From Marthasterias glacialis (lineage: Eukaryota; Echinodermata; Asteroidea; Forcipulatida; Asteriidae): a stretch of 64,000 nucleotides of DNA. Of this stretch, positions 43,108 to 55,390 are shown piece by piece. The position numbers were made by a program, and so were the translations under genes. How positions within the stretch are numbered: the first letter of the stretch is position 1; the number at the start of each line of letters is the position of its first letter. The stretch covers positions 979,501 through 1,043,500 of the forward strand of contig OU452225.1 of NCBI GenBank assembly GCA_911728455.2, read 5' to 3'. The notes beneath the pieces are model-generated. The model saw nothing but the letters and a program-made list of their open reading frames with translations, searched no databases and had not been told where the DNA came from.

Positions 43108-44229
43108 CTCTTTTTGTTTCCAGGAACGAAAGTGATATACAGCACTTGGGTTCCTAATTCCTATGTAATTTCGAAAATGTATAAAGCACACAAAAATATA
43201 ATAATCGAGAGAGAGTAGAGCTGTCTCTCAATCTCAACTTCTCTGAAATAATAAGCGTTAACGTACCGGTATGGCAATAAAATAACAAAAATAAAAAAAG
43301 AAAAGAAAAACAGAACCATTAGTTTAGTCTTTATGCGCCATAGATAACTATTATGGGGCGCAGAAATGTATAAGACAGGTATGCTATGTTTTTAAAATTA
43401 TGATACCCATTAAAGGTGCACACCGGCTTCGTTGGGCTATTTGGGCTACAAAATAGGCTAACATATGACTTCAAAGGTCTTTCAGGAATGGAGAAGAATG
43501 GTTCCTAAAAGAAACCATCAAATTTTGCCATTTTTGAGCATTTTTCAAAAAACGATTTATCCGAACCAAAAAAGTGGTTCGGATAAATCACGTGATCTTC
43601 GGAGTTAGTTTTATTTCCAGCCGTATAAAAGTAAATTACTGAACCAAATTTAAATCTTTTTTTTACAATTATTCATGAGTATTTGACAAAAAAGACCTAT
43701 GTATTCAGATTATTGATACAATTTGTAAATAATGATGAAAAATCGTAACATTCGCATTCAGAGAGTCCGTGCAACCGAAGCGCACCAGCGTGGGAGCTAG
43801 CGGAACGTAAACCTTGGCGCATATCCCGTACAGCCGGTGCCATGTCTCGTGGGGCCAGAGAGACAAACCCCGGGCATGAACTCCCCAGCTTGCCGGTCGG
43901 TCTAGCCGTAAGCGTGGGAGCTTGTCGGAGGGGTAGGGAGCCAGACCAACAACTACGTCTTTTTTACGAGGGTTTTAGTCTGTACCCCTAGCTATTATCC
44001 CCTAACTATTGTAACGTGTTGCCTGCGCTACGCACACCAGCGGCGACGATGGGGACTGTTTATCCCATACAGCTGATCTATCTACTTCTATGATAGCTGC
44101 ATAATGTCCACTCCCCCAATCGCCACAACAAAAAACCGGTGGCGGTGGCCGCGGCCGGCCAGTGAAGTCATCGCCCGAAAACGGGAGAATGCCTTCGCTA
44201 AAGCTGCCAGGATTGGCAATCCGTTTGCA

Positions 44230-45271
44230 CTGCTGTTCCGGTGAAAATTAATTCAACTGGTTTTACCTCTTAAAAGGTTGTAGGCTGAACACATACACTC
44301 TGAGAAGAATGATGCAATTTAAATTTCGAAGATCGGATGTTTGGTTGCAGAGATACATCGTTTTTTATGAGGAAGGGTCGTACAAAAATTGTACCAGAGT
44401 TCAAGCTCATTTTCTTATGTTTTTCTTTATTTCGGCCACGGCCAAGTTTAATACACAGCCTATGGCGAAAGAGGGCGCACTCATTTTGTGAGTGCGTCCT
44501 CTACCGACCGGCGTGTATATTAAAATAAATACGAAGTTCTACGAAGTCCATTCGTGACGCAGCATGAAAAACAGCGCATGACATGGTTGCACAAAAACCC
44601 TTGGGGATTAAAGAATCCTTTATAGTATTACACCAAATTTTCACAAGTTATACTTTAAAGTATGAGCATTAACGCTGACAAACACGCATTAAATTTTGAA
44701 AGTTAATTGAGGATGAAATTTTGATTCAAAAAACAGAAAACGTCGTTAAAAAAAAGTTCCCACGTCAAGAATTATGCATGTAGGCGTACCATGTGCGGAA
44801 AATTTTCAGCTACACGATGATGTAATCATTATCTCATTTTGTGTAAACAGGCGCAATCCCCACGCCAAAAACCGCCTTCGGGTTCCTTCGGTTGGATTCC
44901 GAACATTTCCGAAATCTGTCGTCCACGCGGGTTGATGGGTGACGTCATGCATAAACGAATAGACTCCACACGCGAGAAAGTTCATGTGTCATCCGTCATC
45001 GCTCTTTATTTTTCACAATATCTCCAAAATTATTTGTCTGATTTTCCTATTTTTTGGATTGTAAGTAAGACCTTTTTTGGATTGTAAGTAAGACCTTTTT
45101 TGGATTGTAAGTAAGACGAGAGAATACTTATGCCTCCTGTGAAGTGTCATAGTTGTGAAATTTACGAATCTTGAGTTATGATTTAATATGTTTTGTTCTT
45201 TTCTTTTCGGGGCGTGTGTGTGTGTGTGTTGGTACACGTAAAATATCGGTTGTTGGAACTGCCTATTTGCA
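44230..45271. mobile_element. Insertion inside copy A, flanked by TTTGCA
   Basis: Copy B reads GGTTTGCAGCGAAGGCGGGA without interruption. In copy A the same site is split, with TTTGCA at 44224-44229 and again at 45266-45271 and 1042 bases added. That fits a nested insertion with a 6-bp duplication. No clear terminal repeats or coding frame. It contains the 23-bp triplicate at 45057-45118. Confidence 0.65.
45057..45118. repeat. 23-bp tandem triplicate
   Basis: TTGGATTGTAAGTAAGACC plus a T run, three times. Confidence 0.88.
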
Positions 45272-47163
45272 GCGAAAGCGGGAGGCTCGCTTGGCACATG
45301 ACTGTTATTGGCCAAGCCAATGTGAAAAGATGGTCCAAGATTAGGGACACTACCATTGGTTTTGAGACTGCAGCAGGCTGGTCACGATGAGCATTAAGGA
45401 TGTGGTCTTTGCCATAATTTTGATGGACAGGTTTGTGTCATAGAACTGTATTGTGAATATGCCTGCGTTTATTTTAATTCATGAAGACTCACATTTTGAC
45501 AATATTTATGGTCCATCATGTCTGTGATGTCCACATTATGCCAAGCGTATTCTCTCCCTTTCCACATTTTGAACACGACCTGACAACACAGATCAGTCCT
45601 GGACCCAACTGGCATTCGTCCAAGTAATTTTTTACAACGTAGGGCCTACTTGCGATATAATGAAGAAACGTTCTCCATTGCAAGTAAGTTCGTCCATTTC
45701 GTCGTACACAGAATACACTGTTTATGTCTGTTTTTTTTTACACGTGAATTTGTGCAGGATGGATATGAAGTCTGGATCCTCATGCCTCGTCATTGTAATA
45801 ATTCATACATAAACAGAGCACCAGTCTACTTACAACATTGCGCAACATTGGCACGTAAACTTGACAGTTGCAACGGCTGGAAAAGCGTATAAGCTGACCT
45901 TTGACCGTGTTTTGTTTTTTTCACATTTTTCGTTAATTACGTGATATTTTGATGATTTTTTTTCAAGAACAACCATTTAAATATTATTGTCTGTTATTCC
46001 ACATCACTAAATTAGGTAAACAGTAAGCTGGTGTGTACCTTTAAGATGTTCTTCTAAAGTGAGCTTGAATTTTCATGTTGGTCCACTATGTCCGGGTGAA
46101 GAGTTACGATACGCACGTGTGTTAATGTCAAACAGCAACATGCACACGTCACGAGCATAGCCAACGTCAATTCTAAAACTACAAAATTATTACTGCGCCT
46201 GCGCAATCGAGGGCCTATCAAAAGCGCCATATCGGTAGTAACTACCAGTCACTATACAGTCAAAAGAGAACGACGTAGGGACCGGGAACCAGTCTATAAA
46301 CATGGGCAGACGAAGTTACAACAAAAGAGAGCGCTGTCAGACAAAACTTTTACCCAATTCGCTGTATAATGGGGACATAATTTCCAAGGGAACAAAATCT
46401 CAATCCACACCGAAACCAAAGCTGGCATACCGGTACGTTGTGTAGTTTTATCACAAATTATCCATTCCAACGTTCAAAGCAATTTTATGACAGAAACTTT
46501 TAATTCTGGGAAGAAGTTAGTCATTGAAGAACGTATGTAAAAGCCAAGTCCAATTATTAAAAAATTCTTGCATAAATCCTCCAAGACAAACTCAAAGAAG
46601 TAGGCGTGGATTACAGTCACAATTTTGCGTACCAGTAGTAAGGTTACTATTCATGTCCCGTCTTTTACAGGTTTTCTGCTTAATTTTGCTTAGCAGAAAA
46701 TTTTAATGGGACATGATTTTCTGCTTATTAAAATCAGCTGTGAAATTGGACCCAGACTTCATCCGTTTCATGACGCTGTTTTCACGGAATTCTGCGCTTA
46801 TTACGCGGCTCGGGTAAATGAGAGGAGGAAACTTTCCCCGGCTGCTCGCACGGGACTTCTTTTTTCTTCTTCTGGGGAGTGGTTATGTTACACAAAGACC
46901 AAACGTCCGGTGCGAAAGCGGCTTTATTCATGGGCAGTATTGCTAACAGTTTTTTACACTTTGTATCGTGTTTTTTTTTTTTTTTTTTTTAAGCTAACAG
47001 GCAATAATACCGGTGAGTCAGTATATCCTATATACAACTATAAACTGCAAATCGGAATTACTGGCGTGCTATCGGCTTTACTTCAAGTATTTTTTTCAAG
47101 GTAGGCGTAGGCCCTGGCCCTATAGTGAAAACTGGGATTGGCAATCATCGGAAAAAATACTTT

Positions 47164-47350
47164 GCCCAATTTCATAGAGCTGCTTCTTCAAAAAGTAGCG
47201 AAGAAAAAAAAATTATGCTTAACAGAATAAGGTTGCCATTCAGGAATGTTCATGTTTGTACAATCTTTGACTGGTATCCTGCTCATTTTTTGCTCAGCAG
47301 AAAATTTGAATGCTAAATTGTCTGCTTCAGCAGCTCGATGAAATAGGGCC
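47164..47350. repeat. Dispersed hairpin repeat (GCTTAAGCAGCTC family)
   Basis: Starts GCCCAATTTCATAGAGCTGC and ends CAGCAGCTCGATGAAATAGG with ATGCTTAACAGAATAAGG and TTGACTGGTATCCTGCTC between: a long imperfect hairpin with complementary ends. Confidence 0.72.
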
Positions 47351-47397
47351 GTTAAGTTTTGAAAAGTAAACATAATAAAATTCGATAATGTTGTGGT

Positions 47398-47545
47398 CAA
47401 GACTGAGTGGTCGAGCGCACTGGACTCAGCTCTCTGATGTTTATGATCATCAGCAGAGTGTGGGATTGAGTCCCGATCTTGTCTTGGTTCCTTAAGCAAG
47501 ACACTTAAACGACTGAGAATATTTCTATTCCCCCTGCACAGGTTG
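47398..47545 (+). repeat. SINE copy
   Basis: GTCAAGACTGAGTGGTCGAG, CGCACTGGACTCAGCTCTCT, GTGTGGGATTGAGTCCCGAT and TTCCTTAAGCAAGACACTTA match the tRNA-derived head and early body. Confidence 0.7.
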
Positions 47546-47589
47546 CCAGTCCATCGCAGATTACTCCCCCAGCTCTCTACGGAACCCAT

Positions 47590-47745
47590 TTTTACTCCTG
47601 GGTGGAGAGAGGCAATTATGATAAGGTGCCTTCCTCAAGGACACAAGTGTCTCGACTGACCAGGCCATAGATTCGAACCCACATTTTGTAAAATACAGAA
47701 AATGAGTCCAGCGCACAAGACCACTCTGCTACGACCTCACAAACC
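47590..47745 (-). repeat. SINE copy (minus strand)
   Basis: On the plus strand ACTCCTGGGTGGAGAGAGGC, CCTTCCTCAAGGACACAAGT, AGATTCGAACCCACATTTTG and GAGTCCAGCGCACAAGACCA are the reverse of a SINE head and body. It faces the copy at 47398 tail to tail. Confidence 0.7.
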
Positions 47746-49734
47746 CTTATAAGGTGCAACATGTGTCTCATAATTCAAAATCTTCAAAAATCTGTCTTCA
47801 AAAAATAATAATAAGCACATTGAGTACCTAAATAGTGGTGGATATACGTGCGCCATACGAGACTCCGGTATTATAATCAAACAAACCACACACAAATCTC
47901 GTGAAAAGTATTTTTAATATTGCCATCAAATTGGTCAGGTTCATGTTTCAGTGAAAGCAACGAAACACGATATAATGCTTTGTCAGTGAATTTCATGCAC
48001 GTACATTTTGTGCTAATTTACCGGTATTTCAATTGCTTTAATCTAAACGCAAACAGCGCATTGATTGTACAGGCTTTCATAATGCCATTTCCTGGTCTTT
48101 GACAGACCTATTTTGCGGGAAGATTGGTTCTCACGCTGATTTAATAATCAGTGGTTCAAGATTGAAACTAATATCATGTTTTTCTCGATAATAGGTCTAC
48201 CAATCCCGTTCTTTTTTTCTATACATTTTTAGGTAATGAATTTTTTCACAGGTTTTAGTAGATTTTGAATATGTTTTAGTAGATTTGGGGATAGGAAAAT
48301 AATACGTTTTACCCATAAATTATACCAATGTGTGTTCAATCATAGACTGTGTACTCAGCCCAAGCCCAACTCCTGTGAAAAAAAAGGATAGAATGGCAAA
48401 GGTCGTTGGTTCGAATTTTCGGCCTTTGAGTAAAATTAATGGCTGTTGATTTTTTTTCCACAGGACTCGGGAATGTACATGTACACGTCGGTGTATGGGT
48501 AAAACACAACACTATTTACATATTGTTGGATGTCGTGTCACAATATTCAGAAGATATTCAAAAACAAGATATGAAATGACTTAGTCCCAGCTCAACATTG
48601 GTTAGAAAGAAAAACATAAATGTTCACAGATTTACATATAACTTACATGGTATAAAGATAATGATGGTGGACAACTTTCCTTTAAATATTTCTGCCTGAA
48701 GTGTTATCGTTTTAAAGTAATAAATTACATAGGATCCAAAATTTGTTTTTGTCTTTGTGAGATGAAAACTCTGCCTATAGGAATGCGTAAAAAAAATGCT
48801 GAATGTGTTTTACAGTTTCCCGCAAATGAAACAACGAAATGAGCTGAAATTTTCACAGGTTGGTTTTATTACAAATATCTTGACTTGTGCAAAGAATGAA
48901 AGCATTTACAGTCAGTTTACCAATGTTGAGCTGGCGCTTTTAGGCTTAGCTCTTCAAAAAATAATAATGTTTAAATAAACAAAATAAACAGCGATGCGTT
49001 TTTATTGGAAATAGAAGGGAACAGTACACCCCGCCCCCGTAACCACCACTTGAAAAGTAGTTTTAACGAAATATGCAACAAGTTTATACCAACAATATTG
49101 TTGTGAATTTATCAGAAGCATTTGCAGATGATCAAAAAACACTCGGTCTAAACGCTTAAAACCGAAAACACTCACCTTATTGACGCTATGCTGGGAGTTC
49201 TAAAGACTGAAATAAGTTCCAATGATACAAACAGGCCAAAGTAATGTCGTTTACAGTATATTTTATTTTGATTAAGGAAGTGTCTCCTGAAAATGTGTAG
49301 CCATGGGAGGTAGAAACGAAAGCCCGTAAACCTCTCATGCGCAACGCAGCAACTAATTTGACTTTTATTTCCTGCTTCGATAAAACGAATGGCGACCAAA
49401 GTGCGTCTCTTCCACCTTTCATTGTGTATGCGCAAAGGTTACACAAGATCAGCCTATCGTAACATTAGCAGAATGATACACACAATGGGTAACTTTTATC
49501 TTGATAAGAATGATTGTTTAGCGAACATAAACTTGATAACGCGACTGTTTGTCTGTAAAGGTACGTTAGGTTTTTATGTAACTACATGTATAATGTCTCG
49601 GCATATATTCGTAAAACACATATTATTGATTTGACCATGATTTGACAAATAAAACCATGAATCGAGGAGCTAAAACCAGACAAGACTTTAAGGAATGCTC
49701 TGGGGACCACGGGTTGCTTTTGATGCGGTGTTAA

Positions 49735-51294
49735 AGGGACACACCGGCTTACTGTTTACCTAATTTAGTGGTGTGGAATAACATACAATAATATTTAAAT
49801 GGTTGTTGTTAAAAAAAATCATCAAAATATCACGTAATTAACGAAAAATGTGTAAAAAACAAAACACGGTCAAAGGTCAGCTTATACGCTTTTCCAGCCG
49901 TTGCAACTGTCAAGTTTACGTGACAATGTTGCGCAATGTTGTAAGTAGACTGGTGCTCTGTTTTAGTATGAATTATTACAATAGCGAGGCATGGGGATCC
50001 AGACTTCATATCCATCCAGCACAAATTCACGTGTAAATCAAAAATACATAATCGTCGTCGTGGTGCAGCTGTATACGTCTGATTATTCAGACATAGCACG
50101 CCCTATTATGCTCTTCCAGCCCCCCCCCCCCCCCCCCCCTCAAATGTCAGTGATTCTGCCTCTTGTACAATTTTCAAATTAACGCGTAAATAAAAAACAG
50201 ACATAAACGGACAGTTTGTATTCTGTGTACGACGAACTGGACGAAGTTACTTGCAATGGAGAACGTTTCTTCGACATCCAATGATTGGTACAAAAAAACA
50301 TCGCAAGGAAAAACCAGAAGGCGGTCCAACGAAAAGTAAAAAGTAAAGAAAAAACCACGATAAATCCAAAGGGAAAGCCAGCATGTGCCAAGCGAGCCTC
50401 CCGCCTTCGCTGCAAACCGATTGCCTTTCTCCTGGCAGCTTTAGCGATGACATTCTCCCGTTTTTCGGGCGATGACTTCACTGGCCGGCCGCAGCCACCG
50501 CCACCGGTTTTTTGTTGTTGCGGCGATTGGGGGGGGGGGGGGTGGACATTATGCAGTTATCATAGAAGTAGATAGATCAGCTGTATTGGATAAACTATGG
50601 AGGTAGAAATTAGTCTAATTTCTACCTCCATGGATAAACATTCCCCGTCGTCGTCCCGCGTGTGTGTAACGCAGGCAACACGTTACAATAGTTGGGGGAT
50701 AATATCTAGGGGTACAGACTAAAACAGTCGTAAAAAACGTAATTGTTAGTCTGGCACCCTACCCCTCCGACAAGCTCCTAAGCTTACGGCTAGACCGGCA
50801 AGCTGGGGAGTTCATGCCCCGGGGTTTGTCTCTCTGGCCCCACGAGACACGGCACCGGCTGTACGGAATATGCCCCAAGGTTTACGTTCCTCTAGCTCCC
50901 ACGCTGGTGCGCCGTAAAACACGGTTCGGTTGCACGGACTCTCTGAATGCGAACATTACGTTCGATTTTTCATCATTATTTACAAATTGTATCAATAATC
51001 TGAATACACAGTCTTTTTTGTCAAATACTCATAAATAATTGTAAAAATAAAGATTTAAATTTGGTTCAGTAATTTACTTTTATACGGCTGGAAGTAAAAC
51101 TAACTCCGAAGATCACGTGATTTATCCGAACCACTTTTTTGGTTCGGATAAATCGTTTTATGAAAAGTGCTCGAAAACGGCAAAATTTGATGGTTTCTTT
51201 TAGGAATCATTCTTCTCCATTCCTGGAAGACCTTTTAAGTCATATGTTAGCCTATTTTGTAGCCCAAATAGCCCAACGAAGCCGGTGTGCCCCT
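49735..51294. mobile_element. TTAA-flanked DNA element, copy B (1.56 kb)
   Basis: It begins AGGGACACACCGGCTTACTG and ends CGAAGCCGGTGTGCCCCT, with TTAA at 49731-49734 and 51295-51298. It is a shorter relative of copy A in the opposite orientation. The minus frame at 50179-50481 (about 100 codons, MKSSPEKRENVIAKAARRKA then hydrophobic) spans its middle; it is not recognised and may be a remnant. Confidence 0.82.
50120..50139. repeat. Poly-C tract
   Basis: Twenty C in a row inside copy B; a likely assembly weak point. Confidence 0.95.
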
Positions 51295-52317
51295 TTAAAA
51301 ATGACGGGTTCTTGAGAACAGGGCGCTTTTGGGCTATAACAAAGCGTATAAAATTATTGTGGTTTGATGTCTATTTTATTTTTTAACAGTGGAATATAAT
51401 CATTCACATAATGTCCTTTAAATTTAATTTTTAATGACAGAACACGATCCGCTATATTAGAACCAAATATTGGCTCTATGAAATGGTGGACCGTATATAT
51501 GTTTCTATGTAGAATGTAGTTCCTGGGTTGTTTTTCCTGAAGCAAATGTATGTTTTGGAATCAATACTCACTAATTGCAACACAAATGTGTTTTATTTGG
51601 CATGGACAACTCTTAAGGATAAGAACATTTCCAAACGGCAACATTTTAGTTGGTGCTCGATATGTGGCAGGGTGACCCCCTCTTATTGTGTCTTCATTGT
51701 GTTCTGGAAATCTCTGGAATTCTTTTGAGGATTTTAGGGGGAATGGAAACATTTTGGGGGCGGGGCCGCCCTCTACCACATATCGGGCATGATATACAAG
51801 ATTTTTAGAGATTTAAAGGCAATGTGTCCTTTCAGCGGAGACCATGAAGACGTGTGTATAGCACCTGATTGGTAATTATGTTTAAAAAAAGAAGGGAAAA
51901 AAAGAACATGGAATATTTCAGTTTAGTATCTTGAAGCCCATACCCGTAGCAGCCCTCCAGAGAAAGATTTCGAACTGAAATAATGGCGTTGAAAGATCCA
52001 AAAACAGACCTTTCCATTGTTGATAAACAAACCGCGCTGGTTGGCTTGGACGGCCAAATGTAGCAAAACATTCAATATTCTTGTTGACAGACGTTGTGAC
52101 CAAATTCAACAATTAAGCAATCTTTCTATATAAAGAAAAATACATCCCATTATTGGTTGGTTGGTTTCCAACAAATTTTTAAACAACTTTTGAATGTTTG
52201 TGTAACATTTTTGCAAACTGCGTGTGATTATCTGGTTTTGCTTTGCATTGATGGCTCTCCGCAGTTTCTCCATCTTGGTTGGCAAAAACTTAAACTGTGA
52301 CGTTGCAAAAGAAAAGT

Positions 52318-52682
52318 ATATTGACCCCTTGCATGCACGTCACACGCGCCGACTGTGCCACACTCACCATTTTGGTGGTCAATAGGTTTACGTGTAAACG
52401 CCGCGTCACCTAAAATGCGCACTTCTCTGAACAACGCAGTAATAGACCTTATGCACATGACGTCAGCTGAGTAGGGCGCCCTCGCCTAGAGGTCAAAATG
52501 AGGTTGGTCATTGGCCAATTCTGCGCGCCGCACGTACAAATCTCTGCGTTTCCATTGTTTCATCGTCGATTTACCTCTAAGATGGCGGCGTGATAACGTC
52601 AATGCATAAAGTCTATACATTGACCACCAAAATGGTGCAACCAAGATTATTGTGATGATGACGTCATGTGAATTGGGTCAAT
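52318..52682. mobile_element. Nested palindromes, about 365 bp
   Basis: Three inverted pairs lie inside each other: TATTGACCCCTTGCATG / GTGAATTGGGTCAATA, then CACCATTTTGGTGGTCAAT / ATTGACCACCAAAATGGTG, then AATAGACCTTATGCACATGA / AACGTCAATGCATAAAGTCT. It reads as foldback elements inserted within foldback elements. Confidence 0.7.
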
Positions 52683-54358
52683 AATCACTCCGTTACTTTC
52701 CGATCGCCACAACCGAAATAAAGTAAGGGATGTGCTCCGTTCTCACGAAAAAGACGGGCATGTAATAAATCACGTTTTCTACATGTTTTTACTTATTGCC
52801 TCTAAACATGATTGTAAGCCATCTCAAATTGCTGTTTCATCAAAATTATGCTGAATGTTTAAATTACATTAATTGGTAAGTGAGCATTCATTTTAGTAAT
52901 TCCATTTTGCGTTTCCACGAAGCGACAGGCATCCCCGAAACATGTGAAAAATACCGTTGTATAAAAATGGACGGGCATGTAGGTCAAGTCGTATTTGCGT
53001 TTTCACAAAGAGACGGGCATGTTTGACTAAAAACTGTTACTTAATCAACGTTTTGGTGATTTTGTATACTATATTATTGATAAGATCTAACTCTTAAGAA
53101 AACTCGTTAAAGCATTTAAACCACATAAGAAAGTTTTAATACTGCAGCATTTTTAGTTTTGAATTTAGCACCTTTTAGAATGCCAACATCTCAAGACGTT
53201 CTTGTAACGCCTGACATACCAGCCACTTCGTGAAAACGGTGACGACATTAAAGTCAAAACTATGAACTGCTTTTCGCTGTTTTCACTGAAACCGTTGACA
53301 GCAGAATTTGATGAATTATCACAAAGTCGTCCAGTGAGTTAATGCTGATTCATTCTTCAGAAAACCACGTACTTTCCCCAAACGAAATCGCAAAACAGGT
53401 TCTCGGACCCTTTTTCCATTAAAATAAAAAATCCCCGGAAACCAGAAATGTGAAGAAAAACAATACAAACCATATACAATCAAGTTTAAATAGAAAACTT
53501 GCCAAAAAGCCTCAGAAGAAAAAATAAGGTGATAAAAAGAAAACAAATGACGGACAAGGTTTTGGACCAGTTAAGTAACCATCGGCTCTTGGGGGAAAAA
53601 TCGCCACCGGTGGGGAGGGATGAAGCCCCCTGGCCGACGCCTTGCCCGCCTCCCACAATATACCGGATGCTGTAACTCCCAGATACAACACTCTTCAAGA
53701 AAAAAAATAAAAACTTGAAACATTTATTCCCGCAGCAAGGCGACCAAGCAAATCCAATGGAACACAGCAATTTAGGCTTTTACAAACTTTCTTCCACAGC
53801 TTTATTTTACGCGATTTTGTATAGTTTAAGCAGTATAAAATGTACAAAATTTACATTAATTACAAAATACGAAGATCATTAGCATTGGTCAATAATAATT
53901 AATCCAAATTACATGAATTTATACAAGAAACGGTAATTTAATTTTCTGTATGTATTCTTATATATATTATATATAATGAAAGAAAAATATACATAAATAT
54001 CAAAACCCTAAGAATTTCAACCTGTCTCACAGATAACCTGGTGCAAATTTTATTGCATAAATTCAAATAAAAAATGTAGTGTTCCGTTTTAGTAAACACT
54101 TTTAACGTAAATACTATACACGAAGATTTGTTTGTCAAAACAAACCACAACCTGAAGTCGGCGAGTTCGTGTTTCTTCCTCGTACAAACACAATAAAGCA
54201 AGACCAGTGTTTCGTTTGGTGTGACCTGGACCGAAATAAAATTGTGTTTTAGATTCTTCTTTAGAACAGTAATCGAGAGGGCAAAGTTTGTTTCGTTGTC
54301 GAGTCAAAAATACTCATACCTGTGGAAAAGAACTTGTTCTTAATTACACATCGAAAGG

Positions 54359-54600
54359 ACCCAATTTCGTAAAAGCACATAACATTGCTTAACAATTTTC
54401 TGCTATGCAAAAGATAAACAGGATACCAGTCACAAATGGTACATGTGAAATGGTATTTTGGCTGCTATTAAACTTATTCCAATGAGTGGGGCACCAGTCA
54501 CAACCATGTAAACTTATTTGAACGGTATTTCGGCTGTTAAGTTGTTTCTGTTGAGCAAGATTCCTTTTTGTTTTTGTGCTAACAGGCTAACTGGGCCCAG
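54359..54600. repeat. Dispersed hairpin repeat (GCTTAAGCAGCTC family), rearranged
   Basis: CCCAATTTCGTAAAAGCACA, AACAGGATACCAGTCACAAA and GGTACATGTGAAATGGTATT follow the family; the second half repeats the CCAGTCACAACCATG part. Confidence 0.65.
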
Positions 54601-55195
54601 GGTTGATGCCCCCTTCACTTGTTGTTAAAATGTGACTAAACCATACCATCAAAACAAATTGATAAAGTTTCACGGCTTACACCGGGCATCATCGGTTGTA
54701 ACTAGGTGGGAGGGGGAAAAACACAACAAACAAACAAACAAATAAACAATTTAAAAAAATAAATAATCAAATAAAATCGAGTGGACCGCTTTCAGTGATC
54801 GAGTGGGAACGCTGACATAACCTCCCTTCCACACCCCGCCCCCAATTGGTCTCACATGGTTTTCAAAACTTTCAGTTTGCAGTTATTGTTTCATCTCAAA
54901 TAAGCAATCGAAACTATTTGTACAAGAGATTTACCAACATAACAAAAACATGCCTGTTAGTCCGTTTAGATTAAACAAAAATATTTTGCAATTCGCCGCA
55001 GCTGATTTGTCCAGATGCTAGGCACCACACAACGAAAGTGATCCGAGTGATGTGGGCATAGAATATGTTTTAGTTTCGACTGCATTCTTTTGTCTTTAGA
55101 AAAAACAAAAAACATTTCCCTTCACGAAGTTGACATTTTAATCGTCTTGCCTTTCTTCAATTTTAATCACATGCTTCCACCAAACCCAAGATCTG

Positions 55196-55390
55196 AGCCC
55201 AATTTCACAGAGCTGATGCTTGGGTAGACAATATACCGCTTTACAATTTTCAGCTGAGCCAAAATGAGGACCCCAGTCACAGAGGGTACATGTGCCATTG
55301 TATTTTGGCTGGTAACCTTATTTTGGTAAGCATAACTTTGTTGTGCTTAGCTCCTTTTTGTGGTTAAGCAGCTCTATGAAACTAGGCCCG
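55196..55390. repeat. Dispersed hairpin repeat (GCTTAAGCAGCTC family)
   Basis: Starts GCCCAATTTCACAGAGCTGA and ends TTAAGCAGCTCTATGAAACT; GTACATGTGCCATTGTATTT and GGCTGGTAACCTTATTTTGG lie between. Ends are complementary. Confidence 0.78.

Larger units (their letters stand above)
43414..46040. mobile_element. TTAA-flanked DNA element, copy A (2.6 kb)
   Basis: It begins AGGTGCACACCGGCTT and ends AAGCTGGTGTGTACCT, short terminal inverted repeats flanked on both sides by TTAA (43410-43413 and 46041-46044). Its first 830 bases and last 390 bases match copy B (49735-51294) in reverse. No transposase was recognised. TTAA targets are typical of piggyBac and Kolobok elements; the class is not decided. 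It starts about 300 bases upstream of the phosphatase start codon. Confidence 0.82.
46045..49730. other. Spacer between the two TTAA elements
   Basis: 3.7 kb without a recognisable gene. It holds a part of the GCTTAAGCAGCTC repeat near 46660-46745, a full copy at 47164-47350 and two SINEs tail to tail at 47398-47745. A T run lies at 46972-46991. Promoter or 5' UTR exons of the phosphatase gene could be here but none could be identified. Confidence 0.5.

Noticed and set aside
42904-43191. Longer N-terminus for the phosphatase (frame open to 43191)
   Set aside because: The codon at the upstream end of that frame is GTG, not ATG; the first ATG is at 43107 and is followed by a proper signal peptide.
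46706-47104. 132-codon plus-strand open frame
   Set aside because: It includes a poly-T tract and repeat sequence and shows no family resemblance.
50179-50481. Transposase of the TTAA element
   Set aside because: About 100 codons, basic then hydrophobic, with no transposase motif and not intact in copy A; kept only as a remark on the element.
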